DNA of 64,000 nucleotides, from assembly GCA_963747515.1 (NCBI GenBank), contig CAVVFN010000003.1:868001-932000 (forward strand), written 5' to 3'. This document shows positions 52,983 through 61,806 of the stretch, piece after piece. How positions within the stretch are numbered: the stretch's first letter is position 1; every line of letters begins with the position of its first letter. This DNA comes from Mariniphaga sp963747515. Its GTDB lineage: Bacteria > Bacteroidota > Bacteroidia > Bacteroidales > Prolixibacteraceae. The notes beneath the pieces were generated by a model that made no database searches, had not been told where the DNA came from, and saw nothing but the letters and a program-made list of their open reading frames with translations. A program made the translations under genes and the position numbers.

Positions 52983-53396
52983 TTACTTCTTATCCAGAAT
53001 ATCGCTAAAAAAGCCATTCCCAATGGGTTTCCGGTAATCGGTTTCCGATTTCAGGTACTTGTGAAGCATGGCTTCCAGTTCATCCCCTACAATGGGTTTG
53101 TGCAAAAAGTCGATGCCTTTTAATGTGAAGGCTTTAATTGCCATTTCATCAGTAGCTGTGGTAAATACAACAGGACTGGAAACGCTTACTTTTTCAAAAA
53201 TAGCAAAACTCAGATCATCTTCCAGGTGGATGTCAAGAAAAATCAGGTCAGGATCTTCGTTGGAACTAAACCATTCCACCGATTCTTCTACCGACTCCAG
53301 CCAGGCTGCAATTTCAATGGCCGGGTCAAATTCTTTTATCATATTTTCCAGCCTTTTTGCAGCATACATTTCATCTTCAATTATCACTACTTTCAT
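52983..53396 (-). CDS. receiver-only response regulator, paralogue of the neighbouring LytTR regulator
   Basis: Seen: 137 residues, only a receiver domain (MKVVIIEDEMYAAKRLENMI, LIFLDIHLEDDLSFAIFEKV with phospho-Asp, IKAFTLKGIDFLHKPI) and a short tail. The receiver is clearly related to that of the next gene downstream but has no LytTR domain, as if from a tandem duplication that lost its output part. Known: stand-alone receivers pass or sink phosphoryl groups. Inferred: a phosphate buffer or competitor in the same signalling set. Confidence 0.9.
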   Translation of the reverse strand: MKVVIIEDEMYAAKRLENMIKEFDPAIEIAAWLESVEESVEWFSSNEDPDLIFLDIHLEDDLSFAIFEKVSVSSPVVFTTATDEMAIKAFTLKGIDFLHKPIVGDELEAMLHKYLKSETDYRKPIGNGFFSDILDKK

Positions 53397-53426
53397 TTCT
53401 TCAATTTTAATGTTTAAGCAGCCGCT

Positions 53427-56400
53427 TCAGTTTTTCAATGGAATGCGGGCTATGAATTTTGTTTCTGTTTTAAAGAACTGTGGCACGGGCATTTCCAAAA
53501 GATGGTAGCGGTGTTCGATGTTTTTCAGACCAACACCGGTTGAAGCCATATGCGACTCGCGCTCCTGCAGGTTGTTTTCAACAGTCAGGATATTATCGCT
53601 GTCGATAAAAATATCAATTTTTAAAGGATTTTTTTTCGACATCGAATTGTGTTTGATGGCATTTTCAATCAGCAACTGCAATGCAAGGGGCAGAATTCTT
53701 AACTCCTTTTTTTCATCACCGATTTTTACCTTCACCTCAATTTTGTTCATAAAGCGGATGTTTAACAGGAAAATATAAGCATCCAGAAAATCGAGTTCGG
53801 TTTGGAGAGCGACCAGCTCATTATCTTTGTTTTCAAGTACATACCGATAAACCTTGGAAAGGTGTTCGGTGAATTTTTCTGCCAGATTGGGTTCAAGCTT
53901 AATTAAGGAAGTAAGTACATTCAGGCTGTTGAACAGGAAATGCGGGTTTACCTGTTGGCGCAAGACTTCAAACTGCGACTGTAAATTCTCCTTTTGCAAC
54001 CGGATGAGCAGAGTGTTTGCTTCGGTAAGTTTTAAGGTCTTTTCCTGAATGCTGATCTCGAGGTTCTGATTAAGCGTCTCAAGTTTTTCTTTTGCTATGC
54101 GCAGTTCCTCTTCAATTTTTAAACGCTCTGTAATATCACGTATGATAATAAAAGCAGCAGGCTGACCATCAAATTCAGAAGTACGGGTATTTAATTCAAC
54201 ATGAAGAACCTTTCCATCTTTTCGTTTAATTTTGCTGCGGTAAATAACTTGAAAATCTTCCCCGGCCATTCTGCGGCGATGATACAAATTCATCATTTCA
54301 TGATTTTCAGGCTCAACATAATCCATATAAGGATGGCCTATCAGCTCTTCTAATGAATATTGCATCATCTCACAAAAGGCCTGGTTTACAAATCTAAGCT
54401 TGCTGTGTTGAGTAATGATAATACCGTCAACTGCTTTTTCAATCAGCAGCCGGTATTTTTCTTCACTTTGTTTCAATGCATTTTCCATGGCTATGTGCGA
54501 GCTCATATCCAGTATGATTCCCCTTGTACCAATGACCTCCCCGTACTCGAGCATGGGTGATGCAAATATCATGATGGGAAAGGTAGTACCATCATTTCTG
54601 ACTGCTGTATAATGAGTTCCCTGGGTATGATAATTCTCAGTAATACTTTTCATCATGTTTTTACGCATGAGCTCGTGCTGATCTGAAGCAATGAAATCGA
54701 AAGCCGGCCGGCCATAATCATGCACAGAGATAGCGAATTTTTTTTGTCCGGTTTGGTTCATATAGGTAATTCTGCCGTTTTTGTCCAGTTCATACACCGA
54801 TTGAGGCAACATTTCAGCAAGCTCGCGATATTTTTTTTCGCTGGCAAGCAGCGCCTGCTGCATTTTTTTACTTTCCGTAACATTATGCAAAGTCATAAAA
54901 ACAGCGGGTTTTTCTTCGAATTCGACTGTATTTGATAGCACTTCAACTTCAATGATCTGTTTATCTTTTGTAACCATCTGCATGGAATAGTTTCCCGGTG
55001 AAAGCTGTCTGTCCATTTGGCCGCTAATGATTTGAAGCATCTTACTGTACATGTGTTCAGGAACAACATCCTGTTCTTTCATATTGTAGAATTCCTCCTG
55101 GGTATAGCCAAGAATCCGGCACATAGCGCTATTTACGAATTTAAACTTACCATTTTGAGTTATAATGATTCCATCCTGTGAATTCTCAACAAGGGTTTTG
55201 TATTTTGCTTCACTTTCACGGATGGCCCTTTCAAAATTCATTTTTTCGGTGATATCCTGCTGGATGACAAGAAATCCATCCATTTCACCCCTTTCATTTT
55301 TAAAAGGAGCTGCAAGCGTATTTGCCCAATATTTTGATCCATTTTTATGATTGGTAAGTAAATTCCCCTGCCAACTTTTACCTTCCCTCAATGTTCTGAT
55401 GATTTCCATTCGTGATTCCGGAATTTCACGAATTCCTTTATACAGCGTATCGTAAATGTTTTTATTCAGCAAATCCTTTTCCGTGTAGCCTGAGATATTT
55501 GTAAAATAGGGATTAATGTACTCAAAGTTTGAATTTTTGTCCATAATGAAAACCGCTCCAGGTGCCTGGTCCAGAACCAACCTGAACTTACGTAGTTCCC
55601 TTTCCGTTTTTATACGTGTGGATACGTCGAGTGAAACACCCATATAACCTGTTTTTGCACCGGATTTATTAAAAACAGGGGAAATACGGGTATCGTAGTA
55701 AATTCCATCAACCTCTATAATGTCACCTTGAATTTCTTCATTTAACACTTTCCTGAGGAATGATTCTACCTCAGTGCCTTTATACACTTCGAATGCAGAC
55801 CTTCCGATTCTTTCCTCCGGAGTGGTTGCCACTTTTTCTCTGTATTGCGAGTAGGTAAAATTTCCTTCCAAATCAATACTCCAGATTATAATCGGTGCAT
55901 TGGAAAGAATATTATCCAAAAACTGCTGGTTTTCCGTAAGACGCTGTGCAGTTAATTTATGGTTTTCAATTTCAGAAGTCAATTGTTTGTTTGATGCAAG
56001 AAGTTGCTGGTTTTTGTTTTCAAGCTCTTTTTTGATTTGCACATTCAGGGCATCGAGGTTCTTTCGTATGTAGGTGGCAAAAAAGCTGACAACAAGAGTC
56101 ACCGAATACAAAAATACAATTTTTGCCATTTCTTGTTCCACCTCATTAAATCCCTGCGCTGCATATTGTCCCGCAACAAAAATAAATACGAAGGCGAGAC
56201 TGTGGAGAATCATTTCTCTGAATGAAAAAGGGACAAGAATAAACCAGGCTACAATAATGAAGAACAGGCCAAACCAATAGGGGCTTTGGCCGGCTCCAGT
56301 AAGCATAACAAGGAGCAGGCAAAAACCGGTGCCCAAATAAAAACCGGAAATGAGGTGTTGCTTAATGGCACGGGAAGTATTTCTTGCCAGGCCGGCAAAA

Positions 56401-56654
56401 AGATTTAGACAAAAGGTTGCGACAGCAATCCAGCGCAGCCAGGGCAAGCGTGGATCGTACGCTTGAACATAAATATTTTCAAACAATTGCCACAACAAGA
56501 TAACAGTTATGCCACCTGCGGTTAAAAGGGTGAGAATGTGTTTCTGGCTGCTGAACCATAAATCCGGTGACCCCCGATCGGTGTCAATGGCCCATAATTC
56601 ATTTAGTTTCATACTGCTGATTTTGGTTGGCACCAATTTAAGAGTTTTCTTCAT
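53427..56654 (-). CDS. multi-PAS LytS-type sensor histidine kinase
   Basis: Seen: 1075 residues. N-terminal membrane region of about six helices (35-205), a coiled coil, then five PAS domains (starts near 248, 370, 490, 610 and 735), a further coiled coil and a His_kinase domain with HFLFNSLN (LRQQVNPHFLFNSLNVLTSL) and an ATPase with LLIENAIKHNS and GVGLKNIEHR. Known: this kinase type phosphorylates LytTR regulators. The 30-bp gap to the receiver-only gene marks one operon with both regulators. The signal is unknown; redox or small-molecule sensing through PAS is possible. Confidence 0.95.
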   Translation of the reverse strand: MKKTLKLVPTKISSMKLNELWAIDTDRGSPDLWFSSQKHILTLLTAGGITVILLWQLFENIYVQAYDPRLPWLRWIAVATFCLNLFAGLARNTSRAIKQHLISGFYLGTGFCLLLVMLTGAGQSPYWFGLFFIIVAWFILVPFSFREMILHSLAFVFIFVAGQYAAQGFNEVEQEMAKIVFLYSVTLVVSFFATYIRKNLDALNVQIKKELENKNQQLLASNKQLTSEIENHKLTAQRLTENQQFLDNILSNAPIIIWSIDLEGNFTYSQYREKVATTPEERIGRSAFEVYKGTEVESFLRKVLNEEIQGDIIEVDGIYYDTRISPVFNKSGAKTGYMGVSLDVSTRIKTERELRKFRLVLDQAPGAVFIMDKNSNFEYINPYFTNISGYTEKDLLNKNIYDTLYKGIREIPESRMEIIRTLREGKSWQGNLLTNHKNGSKYWANTLAAPFKNERGEMDGFLVIQQDITEKMNFERAIRESEAKYKTLVENSQDGIIITQNGKFKFVNSAMCRILGYTQEEFYNMKEQDVVPEHMYSKMLQIISGQMDRQLSPGNYSMQMVTKDKQIIEVEVLSNTVEFEEKPAVFMTLHNVTESKKMQQALLASEKKYRELAEMLPQSVYELDKNGRITYMNQTGQKKFAISVHDYGRPAFDFIASDQHELMRKNMMKSITENYHTQGTHYTAVRNDGTTFPIMIFASPMLEYGEVIGTRGIILDMSSHIAMENALKQSEEKYRLLIEKAVDGIIITQHSKLRFVNQAFCEMMQYSLEELIGHPYMDYVEPENHEMMNLYHRRRMAGEDFQVIYRSKIKRKDGKVLHVELNTRTSEFDGQPAAFIIIRDITERLKIEEELRIAKEKLETLNQNLEISIQEKTLKLTEANTLLIRLQKENLQSQFEVLRQQVNPHFLFNSLNVLTSLIKLEPNLAEKFTEHLSKVYRYVLENKDNELVALQTELDFLDAYIFLLNIRFMNKIEVKVKIGDEKKELRILPLALQLLIENAIKHNSMSKKNPLKIDIFIDSDNILTVENNLQERESHMASTGVGLKNIEHRYHLLEMPVPQFFKTETKFIARIPLKN

Positions 56655-56884
56655 ATTCTTAGTCTTTTAGGCGCACAGATTGAATTATACATTTATAATA
56701 ATGGTCCATGCAGCTTACTCTCCAAAATAATCGGAAGGCAATACGAAAACCTGAGACGATTGGCAGAAAAAAGAAAAAAGACCACTTCAGGGTTTTGAAT
56801 ATATATTGTTCCATTTTAATTATGGTATCAGCAGCTGATGGTGAAAAATGTGGTTTTAAAATAAGGCTGTACATGGTTTGTTTT

Positions 56885-57316
56885 TTACATGCATGAATCA
56901 AGCTTCCGCATATAATATCCTGTAAAAATTTGTTTGGAATATTCTTTTGCCCACTCATTAACCCCCATCTTCTGAATCATACACAAATTAAAGATCTTAA
57001 GAGCATGGGGAACACGTTCAGCACGATCAGCCAACGGCTGTAACCTGGGACAAGGGAATTCATCGCATTCGTAACAAAATTCAACCCTTTTTGACCGGAT
57101 GCACTGGTACATTTTACAGTGACCATCAATCCCCAGGATTTCGAGGCCCGGGCAGAATCCGTCGTTGTCGCGGCAGCCCTTGCACCTGTACTTTTCATCG
57201 GGAATGTTGTTACGTTGCAGGAAAGCCTTTCTGTTTTCGCTGTTTTCTTCTCCTATGTATAACGGGCAGTTGAAACAATCTTTTCCGCAGGGCGCTGTTA
57301 AATTCCGATAATCCAT
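56885..57316 (-). CDS. DUF3795 cysteine-rich protein
   Basis: Seen: 143 residues with at least eleven Cys, in clusters CGKDCFNCPLY, CKGCRDNDGFCPG, CKMYQC and CYECDEFPCPRL. Known: DUF3795 members have this Cys pattern and are thought to bind zinc or an iron-sulfur cluster; the role is unknown. Cytoplasmic. The shared upstream motif (copy B) lies 62 bp before its start. The gene precedes the large kinase gene on the same strand with a 230-bp gap. Confidence 0.9.
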   Translation of the reverse strand: MDYRNLTAPCGKDCFNCPLYIGEENSENRKAFLQRNNIPDEKYRCKGCRDNDGFCPGLEILGIDGHCKMYQCIRSKRVEFCYECDEFPCPRLQPLADRAERVPHALKIFNLCMIQKMGVNEWAKEYSKQIFTGYYMRKLDSCM

Positions 57317-57629
57317 AACCTTTTGTTTTTTTGATTAAAGGTATTCTGAAATCGGAGGATGCAGAATCTTTTCTTGCTGAATGACGGATATGCGCTGATG
57401 AACATGGAAAATTCCGTAATAAAAGGTTCCTCAAAATAAAGTCGGGGGAAACGTTTATTTTCGATTAAAACATAAATTGATTTTCAACATGGTATCAAAA
57501 GGAAACCCTGATTATTCAGGATATACTGCAACTAATTAAATGTTGTCATTACTGCAATACTTTTTCAAACACTAACTGTAAACTGCTTTTTTAAAAAAAA
57601 GAATTTAGCTTTTCCAACAGATTGTTGCA
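57317..57629. other. 313-bp intergenic region with motif copy B
   Basis: Besides the motif at 57378-57404, I see no gene, hairpin or repeat. Confidence 0.5.
57378..57404 (-). promoter_or_regulatory. 27-bp shared upstream motif, copy B
   Basis: Matches copy A at 51992-52018 in 24 of 27 positions. It is 62 bp upstream of the DUF3795 start at 57316. Candidate operator shared by genes flanking the LytS/LytTR locus. Confidence 0.5.
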
Positions 57630-58478
57630 TCACCTATCCTCTGATTCCAATTCTCCTCTTTTAAATTTCTCAATCATCAGGCCTGCGATGCTTAGATTGG
57701 AAGGATGGTCCGGAAGGTTCTCCCTTGTAAACCAGGCTGCTTCGGTGATTTCTTGATTGTCGGTTACGATTGGCTGGTTCTCATCTGCATCGGCAATAAA
57801 GCCAATCATCATGGAACCGGACAGGGGCCAGGGCTGGCTTTTGTAATAGCGGATATTCCTTACAACCAGCCCCACCTCTTCCTGCACCTCCCGAACGACC
57901 GTTTCTTCGAGCGACTCGCCCACATCTGCATAGCCGGCAATTAAAGAATACCAGCTTTCCCGAAAACCGGAATTGCGTGCAAGCAGAATCTTATCCTTGC
58001 TAAGGATGGCTACTATAATGGCCGGTGAAATTTTTGGAAAAACAACCGAACCGCATTCAGTGCATTCGATAGCCCTTTCACTTTGTTTCTCCTGAGTTTG
58101 TGATCCACATTTTCCACAAAACTTATTGGATGTATACCAATTTGCAAGCTGGTATCCGACCAGGCTTATCCATGCTGTTTCCTTTTGTGCAAAAGACCTG
58201 AAAAAACCTGGGTCCTTATATGCAAAATTCGTCATATCCGGGTTTAAATTATCCCATATAAGGAAACAAGAAATATCATTCAGGGTGAATAAGAATGTGC
58301 TTTTTGTTTTTTCTGAGATTTGGGGAAAATCTTTCTTTTTCGGAAGTTCAAACCCATTCCCACTGATTTTAAATAATAATGAATTCCCATTGTAATGAAG
58401 GATAATGTCTGTATCTCTAAATGGGGCATTTGAAAGGAATTGATTGCTAAACCTGTGCGGGAAAATTTCCTGAATCAT
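57630..58478 (-). CDS. nudC: NAD(+) diphosphatase (NADH pyrophosphatase)
   Basis: Seen: 282 residues. Zinc-ribbon at about 117-145 (FCGKCGSQTQEKQSERAIEC TECGS, four Cys), a Nudix box GYADVGESLEETVVREVQEE VGL (about 175-197) and the NudC-specific SQPWPLSGSMMIGF near 208. Known: NudC splits NAD(H) into NMN and AMP and can remove NAD caps from RNA. The length and motif order match the family. The N-terminal third is a variable Nudix_N domain. Cytoplasmic. Single gene. Confidence 0.94.
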   Translation of the reverse strand: MIQEIFPHRFSNQFLSNAPFRDTDIILHYNGNSLLFKISGNGFELPKKKDFPQISEKTKSTFLFTLNDISCFLIWDNLNPDMTNFAYKDPGFFRSFAQKETAWISLVGYQLANWYTSNKFCGKCGSQTQEKQSERAIECTECGSVVFPKISPAIIVAILSKDKILLARNSGFRESWYSLIAGYADVGESLEETVVREVQEEVGLVVRNIRYYKSQPWPLSGSMMIGFIADADENQPIVTDNQEITEAAWFTRENLPDHPSNLSIAGLMIEKFKRGELESEDR

Positions 58479-58780
58479 GCTGATAATATGATCAATTTAA
58501 AATGATGTTTATTTATACGAAGATAAACAGAACAATATTCTGTTTAAATATTCATAATTAAAACAATTAAAAAAAAATGATATTCGTGTAAATATTCCAC
58601 AATGACATGAAGTTAAAGGTAGCAACCTTGATTTTTTTTTGAAACTAAGAAATAAAAAATGTATATTACATTAAAATATAAACGGTTCTAATAAATAATT
58701 AAGCAAACCAGTAGATTTTCTTAAGTCTTAAGTAAATCATTAATGGTAAAATAAATTTTTAAGACCAATAACAAAATCAA
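58479..58780. other. 302-bp AT-rich intergenic region
   Basis: Very AT-rich upstream region of the beta-helix pair and of nudC. I find no clean promoter boxes, hairpin or small gene. Confidence 0.5.
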
Positions 58781-60283
58781 ATGAAACTAAACGGAATTTT
58801 ACTTGGAATTATTTTAATTGCCCATTACGTTTCAGGGCAGGAAAGCGGTTCCAAAATATGGGAAGTTTATCCGGGCGATAACTACCGGGCTATCTATTCA
58901 CAGCTAAAACCGGGCGACCATTTAGTGTTTCATGAAGGAACATATTCAGGAAGTGCCGGAACAATGCCCACTTCAGGTACAAGAGAAAAACCTATTGTTA
59001 TCCGCGGTTATGGTAACGGTGAGGAAAGACCTGTATTGTTTCTGGAAAGTTCAGGCTCCAATCTGTTGCAAATCTATGCAAGCCATCTTGTTCTGGAATT
59101 CCTGGAATTTCAGTCCAAATATACCTATGCCATACGAATAGGTGCGTCAAGTGCAGGCAGTAAATTTGAAAATATTACCATTAAAAATTGCATGTTTTAT
59201 GAAAGCGGAGGTGGAGACATCAGTGCCAATGCATCTGTAGAATACGACAGCATTCACATTTTAAACAATTATTTTATTGGTCCCAAGAAAACTCCCATTT
59301 ATATTGGTCAACATGATGGAAAAGCAAAGGTTACAAACTTTCTTTTTAAAGGAAATGTTATCGACGGGTCTCAAATCTTTGGCGATAATATCATTGGTTA
59401 CGGAATTCAGCTAAAACTTAATGTAACAGGGGGCATCATCGAAAACAATTATATATCGGGAACAAAAGGTCCGGGGATTATGGTATATGGAGCAGAAGAT
59501 TCCAGTTCTGTAAATGCAAATATCATCAGAAATAATATTGTTATCGGTTCCAGAGAAAATCCTGGGATAATTGCAGGAGGAGGCCCTGCTGTAATTACAG
59601 ATAATGTTACTTTTGGATGTAATGGAGGAATTGCAGTACAGAATTATGGTGGCAGAAACTTACTGTATAATATAATTTTAAACAACAATACAGCTGTACT
59701 GGATGATAACTATGGCATATCTATGGGAAATATGTCTGCAATTACTTCACAAAACAATATAGTAATCACATCGAACAGTTTGAATGCATACAGGAACAAT
59801 CCCAATCCAGGTATAAATAATCTGACGGTTGATGCATCAGAGGAATTGAAAAATATTTTACAGGATGAGCTGTTACATTATATGCCAGCAGTTAATAACC
59901 TGGAGGAAATTTGGCAATATATAGCTTCAGGTCCTTTAAGTCAGGAAAGTGTAATGGAACTGGCAGAATTAATTCTGGAGTATAAAATTCCTCTGGGGGG
60001 GGCAAGGAATCCTGTATATGCACGCTTACAAAATGCCACGGCTAACAACCTCCGCATTTATCCGAATCCCGCCGGAGATCAGGTATCTGTTGAGATTAAG
60101 CATGAAAACTCCATTCAGGCTGAGGTATCGGTTTATACAATAACAGGAAAACAGGTGCTTCACAAAACCTTTATCAAGAGTGGTTCTTTCACTTTAAATG
60201 TAAATAACTTTAACCGGGGCCTGTACCTTGTAAAAGTGAAACTTGATGAAAGAGAGTATTGTAAAAAGCTAATTTTAAAGTAA
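58781..60283 (+). CDS. secreted beta-helix protein with T9SS sorting domain
   Basis: Seen: 500 residues with a signal peptide (LNGILLGIILIAHYVSGQ). Residues 25-400 are a parallel beta-helix of the chondroitinase-B/alginate-lyase (PL6-like) type: YRAIYSQLKPGDHLVFHEGTY, KPIVIRGYGNGEERPVL and coils such as NNYFIGPKKTPIYIGQHDGK. Residues about 425-500 are a T9SS type A sorting domain (NLRIYPNPAGDQVSVEI... GLYLVKVKLDE, ending KKLILK). Known: such tails send proteins to the cell surface. The catalytic Lys/Arg of PL6 cannot be confirmed. It heads a pair with the next gene. Confidence 0.85.
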   Translation: MKLNGILLGIILIAHYVSGQESGSKIWEVYPGDNYRAIYSQLKPGDHLVFHEGTYSGSAGTMPTSGTREKPIVIRGYGNGEERPVLFLESSGSNLLQIYASHLVLEFLEFQSKYTYAIRIGASSAGSKFENITIKNCMFYESGGGDISANASVEYDSIHILNNYFIGPKKTPIYIGQHDGKAKVTNFLFKGNVIDGSQIFGDNIIGYGIQLKLNVTGGIIENNYISGTKGPGIMVYGAEDSSSVNANIIRNNIVIGSRENPGIIAGGGPAVITDNVTFGCNGGIAVQNYGGRNLLYNIILNNNTAVLDDNYGISMGNMSAITSQNNIVITSNSLNAYRNNPNPGINNLTVDASEELKNILQDELLHYMPAVNNLEEIWQYIASGPLSQESVMELAELILEYKIPLGGARNPVYARLQNATANNLRIYPNPAGDQVSVEIKHENSIQAEVSVYTITGKQVLHKTFIKSGSFTLNVNNFNRGLYLVKVKLDEREYCKKLILK

Positions 60284-60315
60284 ATTTGGATTATCATAAA
60301 CCAATAAATATCAAG

Positions 60316-61530
60316 ATGAAATACACAGCAGTTTTATTCACCCTCCTGCTTGCAGCAATCACATCAATTGGACAAAACATGAAATCGGGTAAGGTATGGG
60401 AAGTTGAAAAGGGAGGGGATTACATATCCATTCTGCCGCAGTTAAAGCCAGGTGATGAACTTGTGTTGCATGAAGGAATATATGAAGGGGCAGCCTTGAT
60501 TAACAATTCAGGCTTGGAGGGAAAAAACATAACCATCAGAGGTTACGGAAAGGGAGAAGAGAGGCCGGTTTTGCTTCTTGAAAGCAGAGGAAATCTAATG
60601 CATGTAAACGGGAGCAACATTGTTCTCGATTATTTGGAATTCCGTTCGAAGTTTGGTTATTCCATGCGGATAGGAACATCAAAAGAAAAAGACAATTACA
60701 AAAATATCGTCATTAAAAATTGTGTATTTCGCGAATGTGGTGGCGGAGATATCAGCGCCAATTCATCGCTGTTTTATGACAACATACAAATCCTGAACAA
60801 TTATTTTATAGGTTCAAAGAAAACTCCTGTATATATAGGAATACATGATGGGAAAGCGCAGGTTACCAATTTTCTATTCAAGGGTAATGTAATCGATGGC
60901 ACTAAAATATTTGGAGAAAATATTACCGGTTATGGGATTCAGCTTAAGCTTAATGTGACAGGAGGCATAATTGAAAACAATTATATAACCGGTACCAAGG
61001 GACCGGGAATTATGGTTTACGGTTCGGAAGATGCAGATCCTGCAAATGCAAATATTGTAAGGAATAATATTGTCGTTGGCTCGCGAAACAGTGCAGGAAT
61101 CGTTGCAGGAGGAGGTCCTTCAATCATTGAAAATAATGTTGCAGTTCAATGCAATGGTGGAATCTCAGTACAAAATTATGCCGGAAGAAACTTACTGCAC
61201 AACATCACCCTAAACAACAACACTGCCATTTGCAACCGTAATTACGGCATTACTTTTGGAAATGTTCAGAATATAACTGCGCGAAACAATAGCGTGTTCT
61301 CAACGAATAATACAACTGCATATACCAACAATCCAAATAAGGGAGTAAACAACACAATTATTCAGCCCTCACCGGAACTTAAAAAAACGACAGAAGAAGA
61401 ACTGATGAAAGTGATACCCGAAAGAAAGAATCTGGATAAAATTTGGCGACTTATATCTTCGGGGCCTTTGAAAGAAAATAAAGTGAATAAGATGATGGAT
61501 TTAATCCTTGAATATAAAATTCCCTTATAA
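60316..61530 (+). CDS. secreted beta-helix protein, paralogue of the upstream gene without T9SS tail
   Basis: Seen: 404 residues from the ATG at 60316, which starts a signal peptide (KYTAVLFTLLLAAITSIGQ); an upstream in-frame TTG at 60286 is less likely. It is closely related to the upstream protein over its whole helix (for example NNYFIGSKKTPVYIGIHDGK and YGIQLKLNVTGGIIENNYI in both) but stops after the LILEYKIPL block, before any sorting domain. Likely a tandem duplicate. It would be periplasmic rather than exported to the surface. Start 32 bp after the first gene's stop. Confidence 0.82.
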   Translation: MKYTAVLFTLLLAAITSIGQNMKSGKVWEVEKGGDYISILPQLKPGDELVLHEGIYEGAALINNSGLEGKNITIRGYGKGEERPVLLLESRGNLMHVNGSNIVLDYLEFRSKFGYSMRIGTSKEKDNYKNIVIKNCVFRECGGGDISANSSLFYDNIQILNNYFIGSKKTPVYIGIHDGKAQVTNFLFKGNVIDGTKIFGENITGYGIQLKLNVTGGIIENNYITGTKGPGIMVYGSEDADPANANIVRNNIVVGSRNSAGIVAGGGPSIIENNVAVQCNGGISVQNYAGRNLLHNITLNNNTAICNRNYGITFGNVQNITARNNSVFSTNNTTAYTNNPNKGVNNTIIQPSPELKKTTEEELMKVIPERKNLDKIWRLISSGPLKENKVNKMMDLILEYKIPL

Positions 61531-61730
61531 ACTTTTTACGGATCTGCCAGTCCACTTATTCGGTTAATTAAATTGAGAACATTATTCCTGCATTCTGATC
61601 TTATTTCTTGTGACTGGTCGCTCCACAACATCAATTCCTGATGCAATTCATTATTTCTGTTAAAAGGTTCTTAACCAAACTGAACCATTTTGATAAAAAG
61701 TAAAGCCAGAGTAATTAGCTTAATAAAATT

Positions 61731-61762
61731 TTTGGAATTTTTACTTTTTTGTTGTATATTAA
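61731..61762 (+). promoter_or_regulatory. candidate promoter of the lamin-tail protein gene
   Basis: TTTG at 61731-61734 and TATATTAA at 61755-61762 (6 of 8 to TAnnTTTG) with a 20-bp spacer; start codon at 61807. Confidence 0.35.
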
Positions 61763-61806
61763 CAAAGATATAACAACAGGTTAATAATAATTTAAATTGA
61801 AGGTTT

